From positions 62,001 through 126,000 of the forward strand of contig CANCJV010000003.1 of NCBI GenBank assembly GCA_947378425.1: a DNA stretch of 64,000 nucleotides, written 5' to 3'. Within the stretch, counting starts at the first letter, position 1. Each line of letters starts with the position of its first letter. The stretch comes from Synechococcaceae cyanobacterium. GTDB taxonomy: Bacteria > Cyanobacteriota > Cyanobacteriia > PCC-6307 > Cyanobiaceae. Below the pieces are notes generated by a model. The model was not told the DNA's origin, did no database searches, and saw nothing but the letters and a program-made list of their open reading frames with translations. The translations under genes were made by a program, and so were the position numbers. Shown in pieces: positions 21,030-30,195 of the stretch.

Positions 21030-22136
21030 TCAGCGGATCGCAGGTTGAAACTGTTCGCTGCGGATGGGTGCCATCAGGAACAACTTGGCCATTTCCAGGC
21101 CATTGGCAGCCCACAACGGCAGCTTGCGCAGGGTGCGCAGGGGCGCTGGCCCACCGGACGCATCGGCGGCGCTCAAAGCGGCGTTGTTGTTGACCAGTCG
21201 CTCCAGGCGCAGCCAGAATTTGGGATTCTCGACATCGAGCACCACGGGAAAGACGCGGGCTGAGGTTTCATTTGTTTTGACGATCACGTATTTGTCGTAG
21301 TCGCGGGCATCAAGGCCCAGGGCTTCATAGAACTCCTTGCGGGCCACATCGCGCACATACATGGTGGCGAACACCGCCAGCAGGAAGAAGCGGCACCAGA
21401 GGCGGGCGCTGAAACCCCTCACGGTGTCCGGCTGGGCTTTCATCAGGGCATCGAAGAAATCGCCGTGGCGATTTTCGTCCTGGCACCAGTTTTCGAACAG
21501 GTTAAAAATTGGATAGATCTTGCTCTCGGGATGCTTCTCGAGATGACGGAAGATCGCAATGTAACGCCAGTAGCCGATCTTTTCGGAGAGGTAGGTGGCG
21601 TAAAAAATAAACTTCGGCTTAAAGAACGTGTAGGACTTATTCGCTGTCAGGAAGCCGAGGTCAAGCTGCAGGCCGAAGTCGGCCATCGATTTGTTGAGGA
21701 AGCCGGCATGACGGGCCTCGTCGCGAGCCATGTGGGCGAAGCACTCAGCCAGGAGCGGATTCTTCTCCTTGATGCGGCGGCTGAGCTCCTTGTAGAGCAG
21801 GAATCCGGAGAACTCGGACGTGCAGCTCTGTTCGAGAAACTCGATGAAGACCCTGCGGGTTTCGGGGTCGAGTTTGTCGGCGGCGCCATCAAAGCTTTCG
21901 TTGCGAACGAAGTGGTGCCGGTTGTAGTCCTTGCGGAACTCCTCGCAGATCGCCTCCAGCTCTTCCTCATTCGGTCGCAGATCCATGGCCGCCATGGCCT
22001 CGAAATCTGTGGTGTAGAAGCGCGGCGTCAGGATCGTGTCCTTGACCGGATCCTTCACGGCCGGCGCATCCGGCGTGCCCAGCCTGGACATGTCCTGGCT
22101 GGTGGAGGGGCTGGCTGTGGCGGCGGGAGGAACCAT
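21030..22136 (-). CDS. acsF: Magnesium-protoporphyrin IX monomethyl ester (oxidative) cyclase
   Basis: AcsF forms the fifth ring of chlorophyll, using oxygen and a di-iron centre. The 368-residue protein has the ferritin-like ligands in helix motifs [21 protein letters not shown] and ENRHGDFF, with the family-typical [17 protein letters not shown] start. It works at the thylakoid membrane with Ycf54 and supplies protochlorophyllide synthesis. Some cyanobacteria hold two versions (ChlAI for oxic, ChlAII for microoxic life); the sequence alone does not say which this is, and no ho2 or hemN lies nearby, favouring the oxic type. Confidence 0.97.
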   Translation of the reverse strand: MVPPAATASPSTSQDMSRLGTPDAPAVKDPVKDTILTPRFYTTDFEAMAAMDLRPNEEELEAICEEFRKDYNRHHFVRNESFDGAADKLDPETRRVFIEFLEQSCTSEFSGFLLYKELSRRIKEKNPLLAECFAHMARDEARHAGFLNKSMADFGLQLDLGFLTANKSYTFFKPKFIFYATYLSEKIGYWRYIAIFRHLEKHPESKIYPIFNLFENWCQDENRHGDFFDALMKAQPDTVRGFSARLWCRFFLLAVFATMYVRDVARKEFYEALGLDARDYDKYVIVKTNETSARVFPVVLDVENPKFWLRLERLVNNNAALSAADASGGPAPLRTLRKLPLWAANGLEMAKLFLMAPIRSEQFQPAIR

Positions 22137-22239
22137 CGCGCGGCGCTTCTGACGGCTGATGAAGTCATCGTAGGGGGGACAGGACCGACCCGGGCCCGGT
22201 TGTGATGAACGCGCCTCAGGCCGTTACTGCCGGGATCCT

Positions 22240-22776
22240 TTAGTTGGGACCCAGCCATTTCTGGCCGTTGAGCCGTTGCACCAGTCGCGAGACGATCAGA
22301 GCCAGGGTGATCTTCCTTTCGTCGATCAGGAAGGATTCCAGCAGGCTGGGTTCGCCGCCTCCCTCGCTGACGGCAATCGTTTTGGCGGCACTGAGCTCAG
22401 CTGCCGTGAAGCAGAGCCAGAAACGGCGATCGCCGGGCAGGGAACCCTTGACCATCCAGCAGGGGCTGCCCACCACCGGCATCGCTCCCTGCTCAAAGGT
22501 CAGTTCCGGTGCCGGTCCGCCGTAGGCCTCGACTTCGCGGATCAGGGCCGGCAGCAGCAGCTGCGGCACGAACTCCTCAAAGGGGCGATCCTCCGGTGTC
22601 GGGGGCTTGGCTTTGACAGCGGCCGCTGGGGCAGCGCTGGCACCGGCCTGGGCGGGTTCGGGAGCGGGACGGGCGGAGTCGGTCACCGGTGGGGCGCTGG
22701 CACGGTTGCTGGTTGAACTGTAGGGACTTCGTATCCCTGCTCCGCTGGCAGCCTTTGATCCGCTCTCACCAGTCAT
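22240..22776 (-). CDS. DUF2996 protein
   Basis: A 178-residue protein. The first ~65 residues are Ala/Pro/Ser-rich and likely disordered; the rest (FEEFVPQLLLPALIREVEAY through MVKGSLPGDRRFWLCFTAAE to LIVSRLVQRLNGQKWLGPN) is the compact DUF2996 domain seen across cyanobacteria and plastids; its function is unknown to me. The ATG at 22776 overlaps the stop of the upstream membrane protein gene by 11 bases, which points to translational coupling. The C-terminal RLNGQKWLGPN end is family-typical. Confidence 0.82.
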   Translation of the reverse strand: MTGESGSKAASGAGIRSPYSSTSNRASAPPVTDSARPAPEPAQAGASAAPAAAVKAKPPTPEDRPFEEFVPQLLLPALIREVEAYGGPAPELTFEQGAMPVVGSPCWMVKGSLPGDRRFWLCFTAAELSAAKTIAVSEGGGEPSLLESFLIDERKITLALIVSRLVQRLNGQKWLGPN

Positions 22777-23335
22777 CCCCCTCGTTCTGGCTCCAGTCGT
22801 CCCCGATGGCCACCGGTTCGTGTTGAGGTTCGCCGTGGACCGCCGTCGCTGGCTCGCTGTCAGCCCCGCTGGCCGGCTGTGCAGCGGTGGAGCGGGCACC
22901 GGGGCGGTGCAGCACCCGGAAGGGCACCGCCACGGTCGGAGCCGGCTCGCCCGGGGCGCGCTGGGGACCGGCACCGACGCGATGGGGTGGACGCTCCTCC
23001 AGGGCGGGGCCTGCCTCAGGGCCCATTGGGGAAACTCCCCGCTGGGGGCGAGAGAACCAGGCATCCATGCGTGCTGCCGGTGGTTGTTCCTGCCAGGTCC
23101 CGGACCAGGGCTCCGAGATGTCCACGGTCGCTTCCGGCCATCGCCGGCCGCTGCGCCGCGGTGTCGCCCCACCCTGCCGCAGGGTCAGGGTGGCGGCCGA
23201 AGCGCTGAGCAGGGCACCGCCACTGGCCCCGAGCCCGATCCACAGCCCGATCGGCAGCGGCGGCGTGGTCCAGATCAGCAGCCGCAAGGCCAGATAGGGC
23301 CGCGGGTTGAGGGCCGCCAGCAGCAGGGCCGCCAA
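22766..23335 (-). CDS. Cyanobacterial membrane protein of unknown function
   Basis: A protein of about 189 residues with two hydrophobic helices at the N-terminus (LLLAALNPRPYLALRLLIW and LPIGLWIGLGASGGALLSAS) and a long Pro/Arg/Gly-rich soluble tail ending in WSQNEGDDW. The start is unclear: the TTG at 23335 is the only normal start codon, but the frame stays open upstream with a Leu-rich stretch that would extend the first helix, so a CTG start inside or beside the ubiX end is possible. It sits between ubiX and DUF2996 with overlaps on the downstream side. Confidence 0.6.
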   Translation of the reverse strand: MAALLLAALNPRPYLALRLLIWTTPPLPIGLWIGLGASGGALLSASAATLTLRQGGATPRRSGRRWPEATVDISEPWSGTWQEQPPAARMDAWFSRPQRGVSPMGPEAGPALEERPPHRVGAGPQRAPGEPAPTVAVPFRVLHRPGARSTAAQPASGADSEPATAVHGEPQHEPVAIGDDWSQNEGDDW

Positions 23336-23405
23336 CAGGGGCGACAGCAGGGGGAGCAGCAGCAGGCGTCGAAGCAGCGCCAGAACGGTGAAGGAGCGGA
23401 GAGAT

Positions 23406-24038
23406 TCAGGTTGAGGATGGCCGCTGCGGCGGCCCCTGCCAACGGTTGAGCTGGCCGAGATCGAGGCCGAGGCTGTCGAACACCCGGATCACCAGGAAGT
23501 CCACCATGTCATCGATGGTGCGCGGTTGGTGGTACCAGGCGGGCACCGGCGGTGCAATCCTCGCCCCAGCTTCAGCCAGGGTGGTGAGGTTGCGCAGATG
23601 CACCAGATTCCAGGGCAGTTCCCGCGGGGCGATCACCAGGGGTCGGCGCTCCTTGAGATGGACATCCGCGGCCCGCTCGATCAGATCAAGTGCCACCCCG
23701 GAGGCAATGCGACCGACGGTTCCCATGCTGGCGGGCAGGATCACCATCCCCCGGGTCAGATAGCTGCCACTGGCGATGGCGGCGGCCTGGTCGTTCCAGC
23801 GATGACAGTGCAACTCGCCGCCGTCGCTGCCGCAGCGCTCTCGCCAGAACTGTTCCTGGGCATCCGGTTCGGATGGCACCCTCAGGCCCAGCTCGGCCTG
23901 CCAGACGCCGATGGCACCACGACTGGTGACCATCTCAACCCGGTGATCGGCCTCCAGCAGCAACTGCAGCGCCCGCTGGGCCAGGGGCTGGGCGGAGGCC
24001 CCGGAGACAGCCAGGACCACAGGATCGGACTTGCGCAT
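23406..24038 (-). CDS. ubiX: Flavin prenyltransferase UbiX
   Basis: UbiX attaches a dimethylallyl group to FMN, making the prenyl-FMN cofactor of UbiD decarboxylases used in plastoquinone synthesis. The 210-residue protein has the flavoprotein start AVSGASAQPLAQ, the LPASMGTVGRIASGVALDL segment, and the signature LKERRPLVIAPRELPWN, all typical. It is on the minus strand after the RNB gene (8 bases apart). Confidence 0.93.
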   Translation of the reverse strand: MRKSDPVVLAVSGASAQPLAQRALQLLLEADHRVEMVTSRGAIGVWQAELGLRVPSEPDAQEQFWRERCGSDGGELHCHRWNDQAAAIASGSYLTRGMVILPASMGTVGRIASGVALDLIERAADVHLKERRPLVIAPRELPWNLVHLRNLTTLAEAGARIAPPVPAWYHQPRTIDDMVDFLVIRVFDSLGLDLGQLNRWQGPPQRPSST

Positions 24039-24046
24039 CAGGGCGC

Positions 24047-26332
24047 TCAGTCCGCCTCGGTGTCGGAGTCCGCGTCGGATTCGACCTCGCTCCTGTCGTC
24101 GTCACTGGCCTCCGGGAGCACCACGGCCAGATCGATCTGATGGCGCAGGGCATCAACCTTCTGGATCTCCACCTCAACGCTGTCGCCGACCATGAAGGTG
24201 CGGCGAAACTTCCGGCCCACCAGGCGGTTCTGGCGGGACCGGTACTCATACCAGTCGTCCTTGAGCGAGCTGACATGCACCAGGCCTTCGACATTGGAAG
24301 GGGGCACCTCCACGAAGAAGCCATAGCTCTGGACGCCGCTGATGACCCCGGGCAGCACCTGGCCCACCAGCGGTTCGGCATGGCGGGCCTGGGCCATGGC
24401 CAGCAGGTCGTCCTGGAACTCCTGCAGCAGCCCCTGACGGCTGTTCAGCCGCTGGGCCAGGCCGTGCTGGAGCGCTTGCTCATAGGGAGCCAGCTGGCTG
24501 GGGGCCAGCAGGGACCAGTCGATCGTGCCGTGACAACTGTCACTGGCGATGTCGGCACTGGTTTTGTGGCGCACCGTGGGCCGATCCTTGCCCTCACTCA
24601 GCAGGGTGACCAGCAGCTGCTGGTTCCAGAGGTCAGCGTAGTGAAGCGCCGGGCAGGTCCAGGAAGCAAAAGCTTCCGTTTCCCCTGCCAGCGCATGGGG
24701 GCCGGCCTCGTTGGCATAAAGGGCAGGTTTGAGACTGTCCCGCAGCTGTTGCTGCAGCGCCCGTTGGCGATCGGTGGCCGCGAAGGCCGCTGCCAGCTCG
24801 GCGGCGCTGGCGTTGCCGTCAACCGAGAGCTCCATGGGGATTTCCAGAGCCAGGGCGGCCTTGGCCACCTCGTTGATTTCGGCCGGGTCGGCGGCGGGGT
24901 TCACCGCGTAGAGCGCCGGCAGGCGCAGGGCCGCCAGGTGACGCCCCAGGGCCCGATGGGCAACCAGGACCGCTTCGCGCAGTACTTCGGAGGCATCAGC
25001 TGCCGGGCGTTCCACCAGCCAGCCCTGGTGGGGGGCATCGGGAGGAGGCACCTGCAGATCCCCGAGTTGCGCCAGAGGCGGCATCGGCAGATTCAGATCG
25101 ATCGAGCCGGCGGCGAGCCGCCGCTGCCGCAGCAGGGCGCCCAGGGCCACCAGTTGCTCCAGCAGGGGTAGTTGCTCCTTGAGGGCCTTGAGGGCGGCCG
25201 GCACTGTCCTGGCCTTGGGTTTGCGGTCAGCCAGGGCCTCAAGGGCGGCCTGGGACACCCCGGCGCTGGGGCGAATGCGGCTGAGACAAAAGCGGTAGTG
25301 GTCCAGCTTGCCTTCGGCGTCCAGTTCCAGGGAGACCGACACCGCATCCTGAGCCTTGTCCACCTGGAAAGCCGCGGCCTTGGCCAGGGGGGCGCTCAGC
25401 AGCGGCAGCCAGCCGCGACCGGTGGCGATGGCGTCACCCTGGTCGCGCATCCAGTGGTCGAGGGAACCGCCGGGGCTGAAGCGTTCGGCGACACTGGGAC
25501 TGTGGACCCACAGCCGCCAGCACCCGCCCTCGAGTTCCTCCAGGGAGAGGGCCGGCAGGATCGGAGCGTCCTCGGCGGACCAGCACTCCAGGATCAGGGC
25601 TGGAAGAGCTGTGAGGTCGTTGCGACCTTTGTCCTGGGGCGTTTTGAGCGTTGTTTTCGGCACCGGCGGTCGCTCGTGCAGCAGGTGCTTGGTCAGCAGC
25701 AGGTCGAGATCCGCCGCCGGCCCACCCCGTACCGGCAATTGGCGGGCCACATGGCCCAGGGGGCCGAACTGGCCGACGGGGAACTGGTCAATCTGCACTT
25801 CCACCACTGACTCCTGGGCCGGATCGAGGTGCATGGCATCGGTGGTCGGCAGTTCGACCGTGGTCAGCAGCCGATCATCGAGGGGAATGGCCAGCAGCCG
25901 GTCCTCCTGTTGCTCGACCTGGGCCAGCAGACTTGAAGTCTTGCGTTGCAGGATGCATTGCACACCTCCCTCGGGGGAGCGTCGCCGCCCACCCTCCCGG
26001 GTGATGCGCACCAGCACCCGATCGCCATTCCAGGCGTGGTTGAGCTGGTGATCGCGGATGTAGATGTCCTCGCCGCCGTCATCGCGAAGGGCGAAGCAGA
26101 AGCCCTTGCTGGAGCAGCGCAGCCGGGCAGGAATCAGTTCAGGATTGTCCTGGCGCAGCAGGCCGGCCTCCTTCTCGCTGACCAGATCGAGGCGAACCAT
26201 CGCATCGAGGCCGATTCGCAGTTGCTCCTTGTCCATTTTGGTGGACAGGCCAAGGGCTTTCTCCAGCTTGCTGAGCTGCAGGCATTCATCAGTGGAGAGC
26301 TGGTCGAGCAGGTCGGCGACCGTGAACTTCAT
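24047..26332 (-). CDS. RNB-domain (RNase II/R-like) protein with degenerate active site
   Basis: A 761-residue protein laid out like RNase II/R: N-terminal cold-shock-like region (RLRCSSKGFCFALRDDGGED), RNB core, and C-terminal S1 domain (ISGVQSYGFFVEVPPSNVEG). Such enzymes degrade RNA 3' to 5'. In active members the core has a DxxDxxDFDDA motif; here the equivalent place (residues ~245-300, LILECWSAEDAPILPALSLE then CWRLWVHSPSVAERFSPGG) retains the WRLWV..P..V..F.PG strand but not the four Asp. The protein may therefore bind RNA without cutting, or use different residues. Cyanobacterial relatives have been annotated Zam (acetazolamide resistance). The acidic C-terminus is (DDDRSEVESDADSDTEAD). 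Confidence 0.85.
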   Translation of the reverse strand: MKFTVADLLDQLSTDECLQLSKLEKALGLSTKMDKEQLRIGLDAMVRLDLVSEKEAGLLRQDNPELIPARLRCSSKGFCFALRDDGGEDIYIRDHQLNHAWNGDRVLVRITREGGRRRSPEGGVQCILQRKTSSLLAQVEQQEDRLLAIPLDDRLLTTVELPTTDAMHLDPAQESVVEVQIDQFPVGQFGPLGHVARQLPVRGGPAADLDLLLTKHLLHERPPVPKTTLKTPQDKGRNDLTALPALILECWSAEDAPILPALSLEELEGGCWRLWVHSPSVAERFSPGGSLDHWMRDQGDAIATGRGWLPLLSAPLAKAAAFQVDKAQDAVSVSLELDAEGKLDHYRFCLSRIRPSAGVSQAALEALADRKPKARTVPAALKALKEQLPLLEQLVALGALLRQRRLAAGSIDLNLPMPPLAQLGDLQVPPPDAPHQGWLVERPAADASEVLREAVLVAHRALGRHLAALRLPALYAVNPAADPAEINEVAKAALALEIPMELSVDGNASAAELAAAFAATDRQRALQQQLRDSLKPALYANEAGPHALAGETEAFASWTCPALHYADLWNQQLLVTLLSEGKDRPTVRHKTSADIASDSCHGTIDWSLLAPSQLAPYEQALQHGLAQRLNSRQGLLQEFQDDLLAMAQARHAEPLVGQVLPGVISGVQSYGFFVEVPPSNVEGLVHVSSLKDDWYEYRSRQNRLVGRKFRRTFMVGDSVEVEIQKVDALRHQIDLAVVLPEASDDDRSEVESDADSDTEAD

Positions 26333-26498
26333 CGGAGTCGGGGTGCTGGGTATGGGCTTGGATCCGGTGTTGCAGCCGGTGGGGCGTGGCTGGGAACCGT
26401 GCTCAGCTCGGGCTGATCGGGCAGGGCGAGTCTGGGGTCAGAAGCGGGATGGGCACCTTGGTGCTGGGGGCCGCCCATCGTTCGCTATCGCACCGACT

Positions 26499-26891
26499 TT
26501 AGGGAGCGGTCGGCTCCCCATCGCCACCTCCGTTCCCGAGGTCCCCCGTCCCTGTCCCTGCCGTGGTGGCGGCCTCGATGGCGGCGGCCAGTTCCGTGCC
26601 GCTGCCAGGTTCGGCCGGGGCGGATCTGGAGCGCAGGATCAGTCGGCTGCCGATGATCAGGAATCCAGCCGCCGCCGCCAGCTGGAGGGTGTTGGTGGGA
26701 ATCACGCTGGAGAGGGAACCGCCGGCGGCAGCCCCCACCAGGCTGGCCAGGACCAGGGCAAAGGAGCTGCCGGCAAACACAGCCCCGGGACGGTTGGAGG
26801 TGCCGCTGATGCTGACGATGGCCAGCTGGGTCTTGTCCCCCAACTCCGCCAGGAACACCGTGACAAACGTGGAGGCCAGAAGGGCAAGCAT
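26499..26891 (-). CDS. GDT1/TMEM165-type half transporter (Hmx-like)
   Basis: A 130-residue membrane protein with three helices and one copy of the family motif, FLAELGDKTQLA (residues ~13-24). GDT1-family proteins move Mn2+ or Ca2+; most have two such halves in one chain. Here, as in the paired cyanobacterial Hmx proteins reported to import manganese at the plasma membrane, the half is encoded alone beside a second half at 26904. Residues ~90-130 are a Gly/Ala/Thr-rich tail. The two genes are 12 bases apart on the minus strand. Confidence 0.85.
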   Translation of the reverse strand: MLALLASTFVTVFLAELGDKTQLAIVSISGTSNRPGAVFAGSSFALVLASLVGAAAGGSLSSVIPTNTLQLAAAAGFLIIGSRLILRSRSAPAEPGSGTELAAAIEAATTAGTGTGDLGNGGGDGEPTAP

Positions 26892-26903
26892 GGCGGCGGG
26901 GGC

Positions 26904-27305
26904 TCAGCTGAGGGCCAGGTGCATCGGGGACAACTGCAGGACGGCCTGGCGACCGAGCCAGAGGCCGAGCGCCACCATCAGCAGCCCCGCAGCCCGCTCC
27001 AGCTGTTCGGGTGCCATGACCCGGGAGAGCCAGCGTCCGAGCAGCACCCCCACCAGGCTGGAGCAGATCAGGGCCAGGGAGGCCCCGACAAAGACGACGC
27101 CGGGCCTGCCGGATTCGGCCGACAGCAGCAGGGCCGCCAACTGGGTCTTGTCCCCCAGCTCCGCCAGAAAGACCGTGGTCGCGGTGGAGAGGAACACCGC
27201 TCCCCAGCTGCCCGCTGCGGCGGAACCCGTAGCTGCCGCAGCTCCTGCGGCGCCGGCTTGCTCGCCCTCGGAGGTCGGGACGACCGGATCGGGCAGCTCA
27301 CTCAT
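26904..27305 (-). CDS. GDT1/TMEM165-type half transporter, second partner
   Basis: A 133-residue protein again with a single motif FLAELGDKTQLAALLLS and three helices, preceded by ~35 Ala/Gly-rich residues. Together with the gene at 26499 it should make a two-subunit transporter, probably for Mn2+, which cyanobacteria need for the water-splitting cluster. The start codon overlaps the stop of the upstream YkgJ-like gene by four bases (ATGA), so translation is likely coupled. ATG 27305 is preferred over a start at 27362 that lies inside the neighbour. Confidence 0.85.
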   Translation of the reverse strand: MSELPDPVVPTSEGEQAGAAGAAAATGSAAAGSWGAVFLSTATTVFLAELGDKTQLAALLLSAESGRPGVVFVGASLALICSSLVGVLLGRWLSRVMAPEQLERAAGLLMVALGLWLGRQAVLQLSPMHLALS

Positions 27306-27826
27306 CGTTTCGGGCGAACGGCGCGGTTGAAGCGTCGCATCACCTTGCCACGGCCTCCCCACTCACTGCGGATCTGCTGGCGGCAACAGGCGATCGCCAA
27401 TTCGTCCAGTGGGCTTGCGTCCAATGGGGTGGGCTCCTGGTGCAGGTGGATCGCAGCTTGCTCGGTGCTGTCGCCGAGGTCGGTGTCGGTGTTGTCACCA
27501 TCCACAACCAGGGCCTGAAGCAGGGTCTGAGTGGCGAAGGTTGTGTCGCCAGTGGATCCGGGATCTTCGAAGCTGTCGCAACTGCCTGCCTGGAAGAGCC
27601 CCACCAGATTCTCCACCCGACAGAAGTCAGGTCGCTGCGCGTAGATGCGACATCGGAGAGCGCCGGTGTCGAAGTGAATGCACCAGCCATCGGCTCCCAC
27701 CATCGCCAGATAGGTCTGCTGCTGCTGCGGATTCAGGGCCTCAAGGGCCTCAGCCCGCAGGGCCGGATCGAGTCGGCAGCAGGCGCCACAGCCGCCGATG
27801 CAATGCCACTTCTCCTCGGGCTTCAT
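27302..27826 (-). CDS. YkgJ-family cysteine-cluster protein
   Basis: A 174-residue protein with conserved cysteines in the pattern CIGGCGACCRLDP (residues ~9-21), a WCIHFD segment, CRIYAQRPDFCRVE and a later CC pair (IACCRQQ). The family is thought to bind a Zn or Fe-S cluster, with no established reaction. Linked by a 4-base overlap to the manganese transporter halves downstream, which suggests a role in metal handling (inference). The last ~25 residues are basic. Confidence 0.85.
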   Translation of the reverse strand: MKPEEKWHCIGGCGACCRLDPALRAEALEALNPQQQQTYLAMVGADGWCIHFDTGALRCRIYAQRPDFCRVENLVGLFQAGSCDSFEDPGSTGDTTFATQTLLQALVVDGDNTDTDLGDSTEQAAIHLHQEPTPLDASPLDELAIACCRQQIRSEWGGRGKVMRRFNRAVRPKR

Positions 27827-27989
27827 CCCATCACCTCGGCTGTTTGGACGTCCTGCCATTCAGTCATGGTGCCTGGCGAACTCGCTTCCATCGCTGTGAC
27901 AAGCCGTCACGGAGGTGGAGACGCGTGCTCGAGCCAAGCGGCCGGAAGCCTAAAGTTGTGCCGCGCGCCACTCACCCGAGCCAGCCACC

Positions 27990-28097
27990 ATGGGCATCGA
28001 TTTTCACCTGATCGCCAATTTCGGAGCCCTGGCCCTGATCACCTTGGCCGGCCCTGCTGTGATCTTCATCCTCTTTTATCGCCGCGGCGCCCTCTGA
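27990..28097 (+). CDS. psb30: Photosystem II protein Psb30 (Ycf12)
   Basis: A 35-residue single-pass membrane peptide of the photosystem II core. The sequence [20 protein letters not shown] then [15 protein letters not shown] shows the family-typical helix ending LAGPAVI-(x)-LxxxRRGxL. It is too short for most gene finders but clearly recognisable. It stands alone between the divergent YkgJ gene and recJ. Confidence 0.93.
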
Positions 28098-28154
28098 GAA
28101 TCCTGAGGCGACTGCGCCGAGGGCGTGACACCCGATGCAGTTCTCCATCAGGGA

Positions 28155-30113
28155 TCAGAAAGCCAGTCCCAGCGCCATGGCCGCCTCCCGGAACAGATCC
28201 TGAACGTAGGGATGGTGGGGATCTGCCTGCCCGCCTGGCTCCTGCTCGACCAGGCCTGTGGCGATGTGGCTGCCCATCACTGGCGCTTCAAGTTCCTGTC
28301 CGGCGGCATTGCGGATCACCAGGACATTCCCCTGTCGCCTGCACCAGTAAGTGCGTTGCTGCCTTTGCAGCACCACTTCGCTGCCGCCGCTGCTTCGCAG
28401 ACCCAGCAGTTCCAGTTGCAGTCGCTCCTCACCCTGCCAGCGATCCAGGCGCAGGCGGTAGGCCACATCCAGGGGACCCTGGACCTGATCCGGCCCCTGC
28501 CAACGCCAGGCCACGGCCCGCCTCTGGCTGCCCTGCTGCTCCAGCACCAGTTGCAGATGGCCGCCCCGCATTAACTTCTGGCTGACCACCTGGCAGCCCG
28601 TGCTCCAGAAGATCGGGGCTGGATGGCCGATACCAAAGGGTTCGAGACGGCGCAGCTGCTGCCAGAACTGTCGGTCGATTCGCTCCAGGCTGAGCAGGGC
28701 TTCGGGTTCCACGGTGCGCCCACCGCCGCCTGCGCCGAGCCACTGTTGGGCGAGGCCTTCCAGCCGTTCATGCAGGCGACTGACATGCTCAGCCGCGACG
28801 GTGAAGCCGCCGGCGGCAGGATGGCCGCCATGGCGCAGCAGCAGATCGCTGCAGGCGCTTAGAGCCTGATCCACCGCGAAACCGCTCGGAGCACGTACCG
28901 AAGCCCGTAACCGGCCGTTTCCCTCGCCGGCCAGCAGGGCTGCCGGCAGGCCGAATCGATCCACCAGCCGCGAGGCCACGATGCCGATGACGCCGTGATG
29001 CCAATGGCTCTGGGCCAGCAACAGAAAGGTGGGCCGCTGGGGGCCGTCGGCTTCCAGCAGGGCCAGGGCCTCCGCTTCGATGGCATCGCAGAGCTCACGC
29101 CGCTGGCGGTTCATCGTTTCGCAGCTGCGGGCCAGATCCAGAGCCTGGTCCTGGTCTGCGGTGGTCAGCAGCTCGACCACCAGCAGGGGGTCACCGAGGC
29201 GACCGACGGCGTTGATTCTGGGTGCCAGCTGGAAGCCCACCGTCTCCGCATCCAGCGGCCGTTCTTCTATGCCGGCGATCTGTTGCAGTGCCTTCAGGCC
29301 CGGCAGGCTGCTGCTGCCCAGGCGGGGCAGGCCATCCATCAACCAGCGTCGGTTCACCCCCACCAGGGGGGCCATGTCGGCGATCGTGCCGATGCAGAAC
29401 AGGTCCAGGGCGATCGCCAGGCCGTCCTGGCGCTTGAGGCGCCTGCAAAGCCCCGAGGCGAGCACGTGGGCCAGTCCGACTCCGGCCAGGCCACGGAAAG
29501 GGGAATCTTCCGGTGTGACCGCCGGGTGGATCAGGGCCAGATGGGGCGGCAACTGCGGCGGCAGGGTGTGGTGATCGGTCAGGATCACTTCCAGATCCAG
29601 CTCCTGGGCCCGATCCAGCGCCTCCCTGGCGGCAACGCCGTTGTCGACGGTGATCAGCAGCCGTACCCCAGCGGCATGCAGGCGTTCCACCATGGCCACG
29701 TTGAGGCCGTAGCCCTCGGCCATGCGGCTCGGAATCGCCGGCAGGGCGATCGCCCCAAGCCGTTGCAGCACCCCCGCGAGCAGGGCCGTGCTGGTCATGC
29801 CATCGGCGTCGTAGTCGCCGCAGATCGCCACGGTTTCTCCCTGGCGGCAGGCCCGCACCAGCCGCTGTTCCGCTCGCACCAGGTCGGGGAAGTGCTGGCG
29901 TGGATCCGGGGCTTCAGGCGGGGCCAGCAGGGCCTCAATGGCTGCGACCGTGGAGTGGCCCCGGCGCCACAGCACAGCCAGGAGTTCCGGCCCCAGATCC
30001 AGTGTCCCGCTCCAGGGGGGGGAGCCGCTCGCCTCTGCAGGCATGGCGGAGGGCAGCAGCCAACGTTGCTCGTCGTGGGCGGGGAGCAACGGCAGGTCGC
30101 GGGGCTGGCTCAT
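28155..30113 (-). CDS. recJ: Single-stranded-DNA-specific exonuclease RecJ
   Basis: RecJ degrades single-stranded DNA 5' to 3' in recombination and mismatch repair. The 652-residue protein has the DHH phosphoesterase motifs GDYDADGMTSTALL (near residue 105), TVDNGVAA, TDHHTLPP and the DHHA1 segment GGHPAAGGFTV. C-terminal OB-like region follows. The ATG at 30113 is preferred (MSQPRDLPLLP); a codon five residues upstream is also in frame. The last two segments are less conserved. Confidence 0.93.
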   Translation of the reverse strand: MSQPRDLPLLPAHDEQRWLLPSAMPAEASGSPPWSGTLDLGPELLAVLWRRGHSTVAAIEALLAPPEAPDPRQHFPDLVRAEQRLVRACRQGETVAICGDYDADGMTSTALLAGVLQRLGAIALPAIPSRMAEGYGLNVAMVERLHAAGVRLLITVDNGVAAREALDRAQELDLEVILTDHHTLPPQLPPHLALIHPAVTPEDSPFRGLAGVGLAHVLASGLCRRLKRQDGLAIALDLFCIGTIADMAPLVGVNRRWLMDGLPRLGSSSLPGLKALQQIAGIEERPLDAETVGFQLAPRINAVGRLGDPLLVVELLTTADQDQALDLARSCETMNRQRRELCDAIEAEALALLEADGPQRPTFLLLAQSHWHHGVIGIVASRLVDRFGLPAALLAGEGNGRLRASVRAPSGFAVDQALSACSDLLLRHGGHPAAGGFTVAAEHVSRLHERLEGLAQQWLGAGGGGRTVEPEALLSLERIDRQFWQQLRRLEPFGIGHPAPIFWSTGCQVVSQKLMRGGHLQLVLEQQGSQRRAVAWRWQGPDQVQGPLDVAYRLRLDRWQGEERLQLELLGLRSSGGSEVVLQRQQRTYWCRRQGNVLVIRNAAGQELEAPVMGSHIATGLVEQEPGGQADPHHPYVQDLFREAAMALGLAF

Positions 30114-30195
30114 TGTGCGGCCCGGCAAGCGTGCACGGCACCCTTAGCCTTCCCTGGCAGCGACATCCCGCGGTTGAGATCCAGCGGCCCTACCC

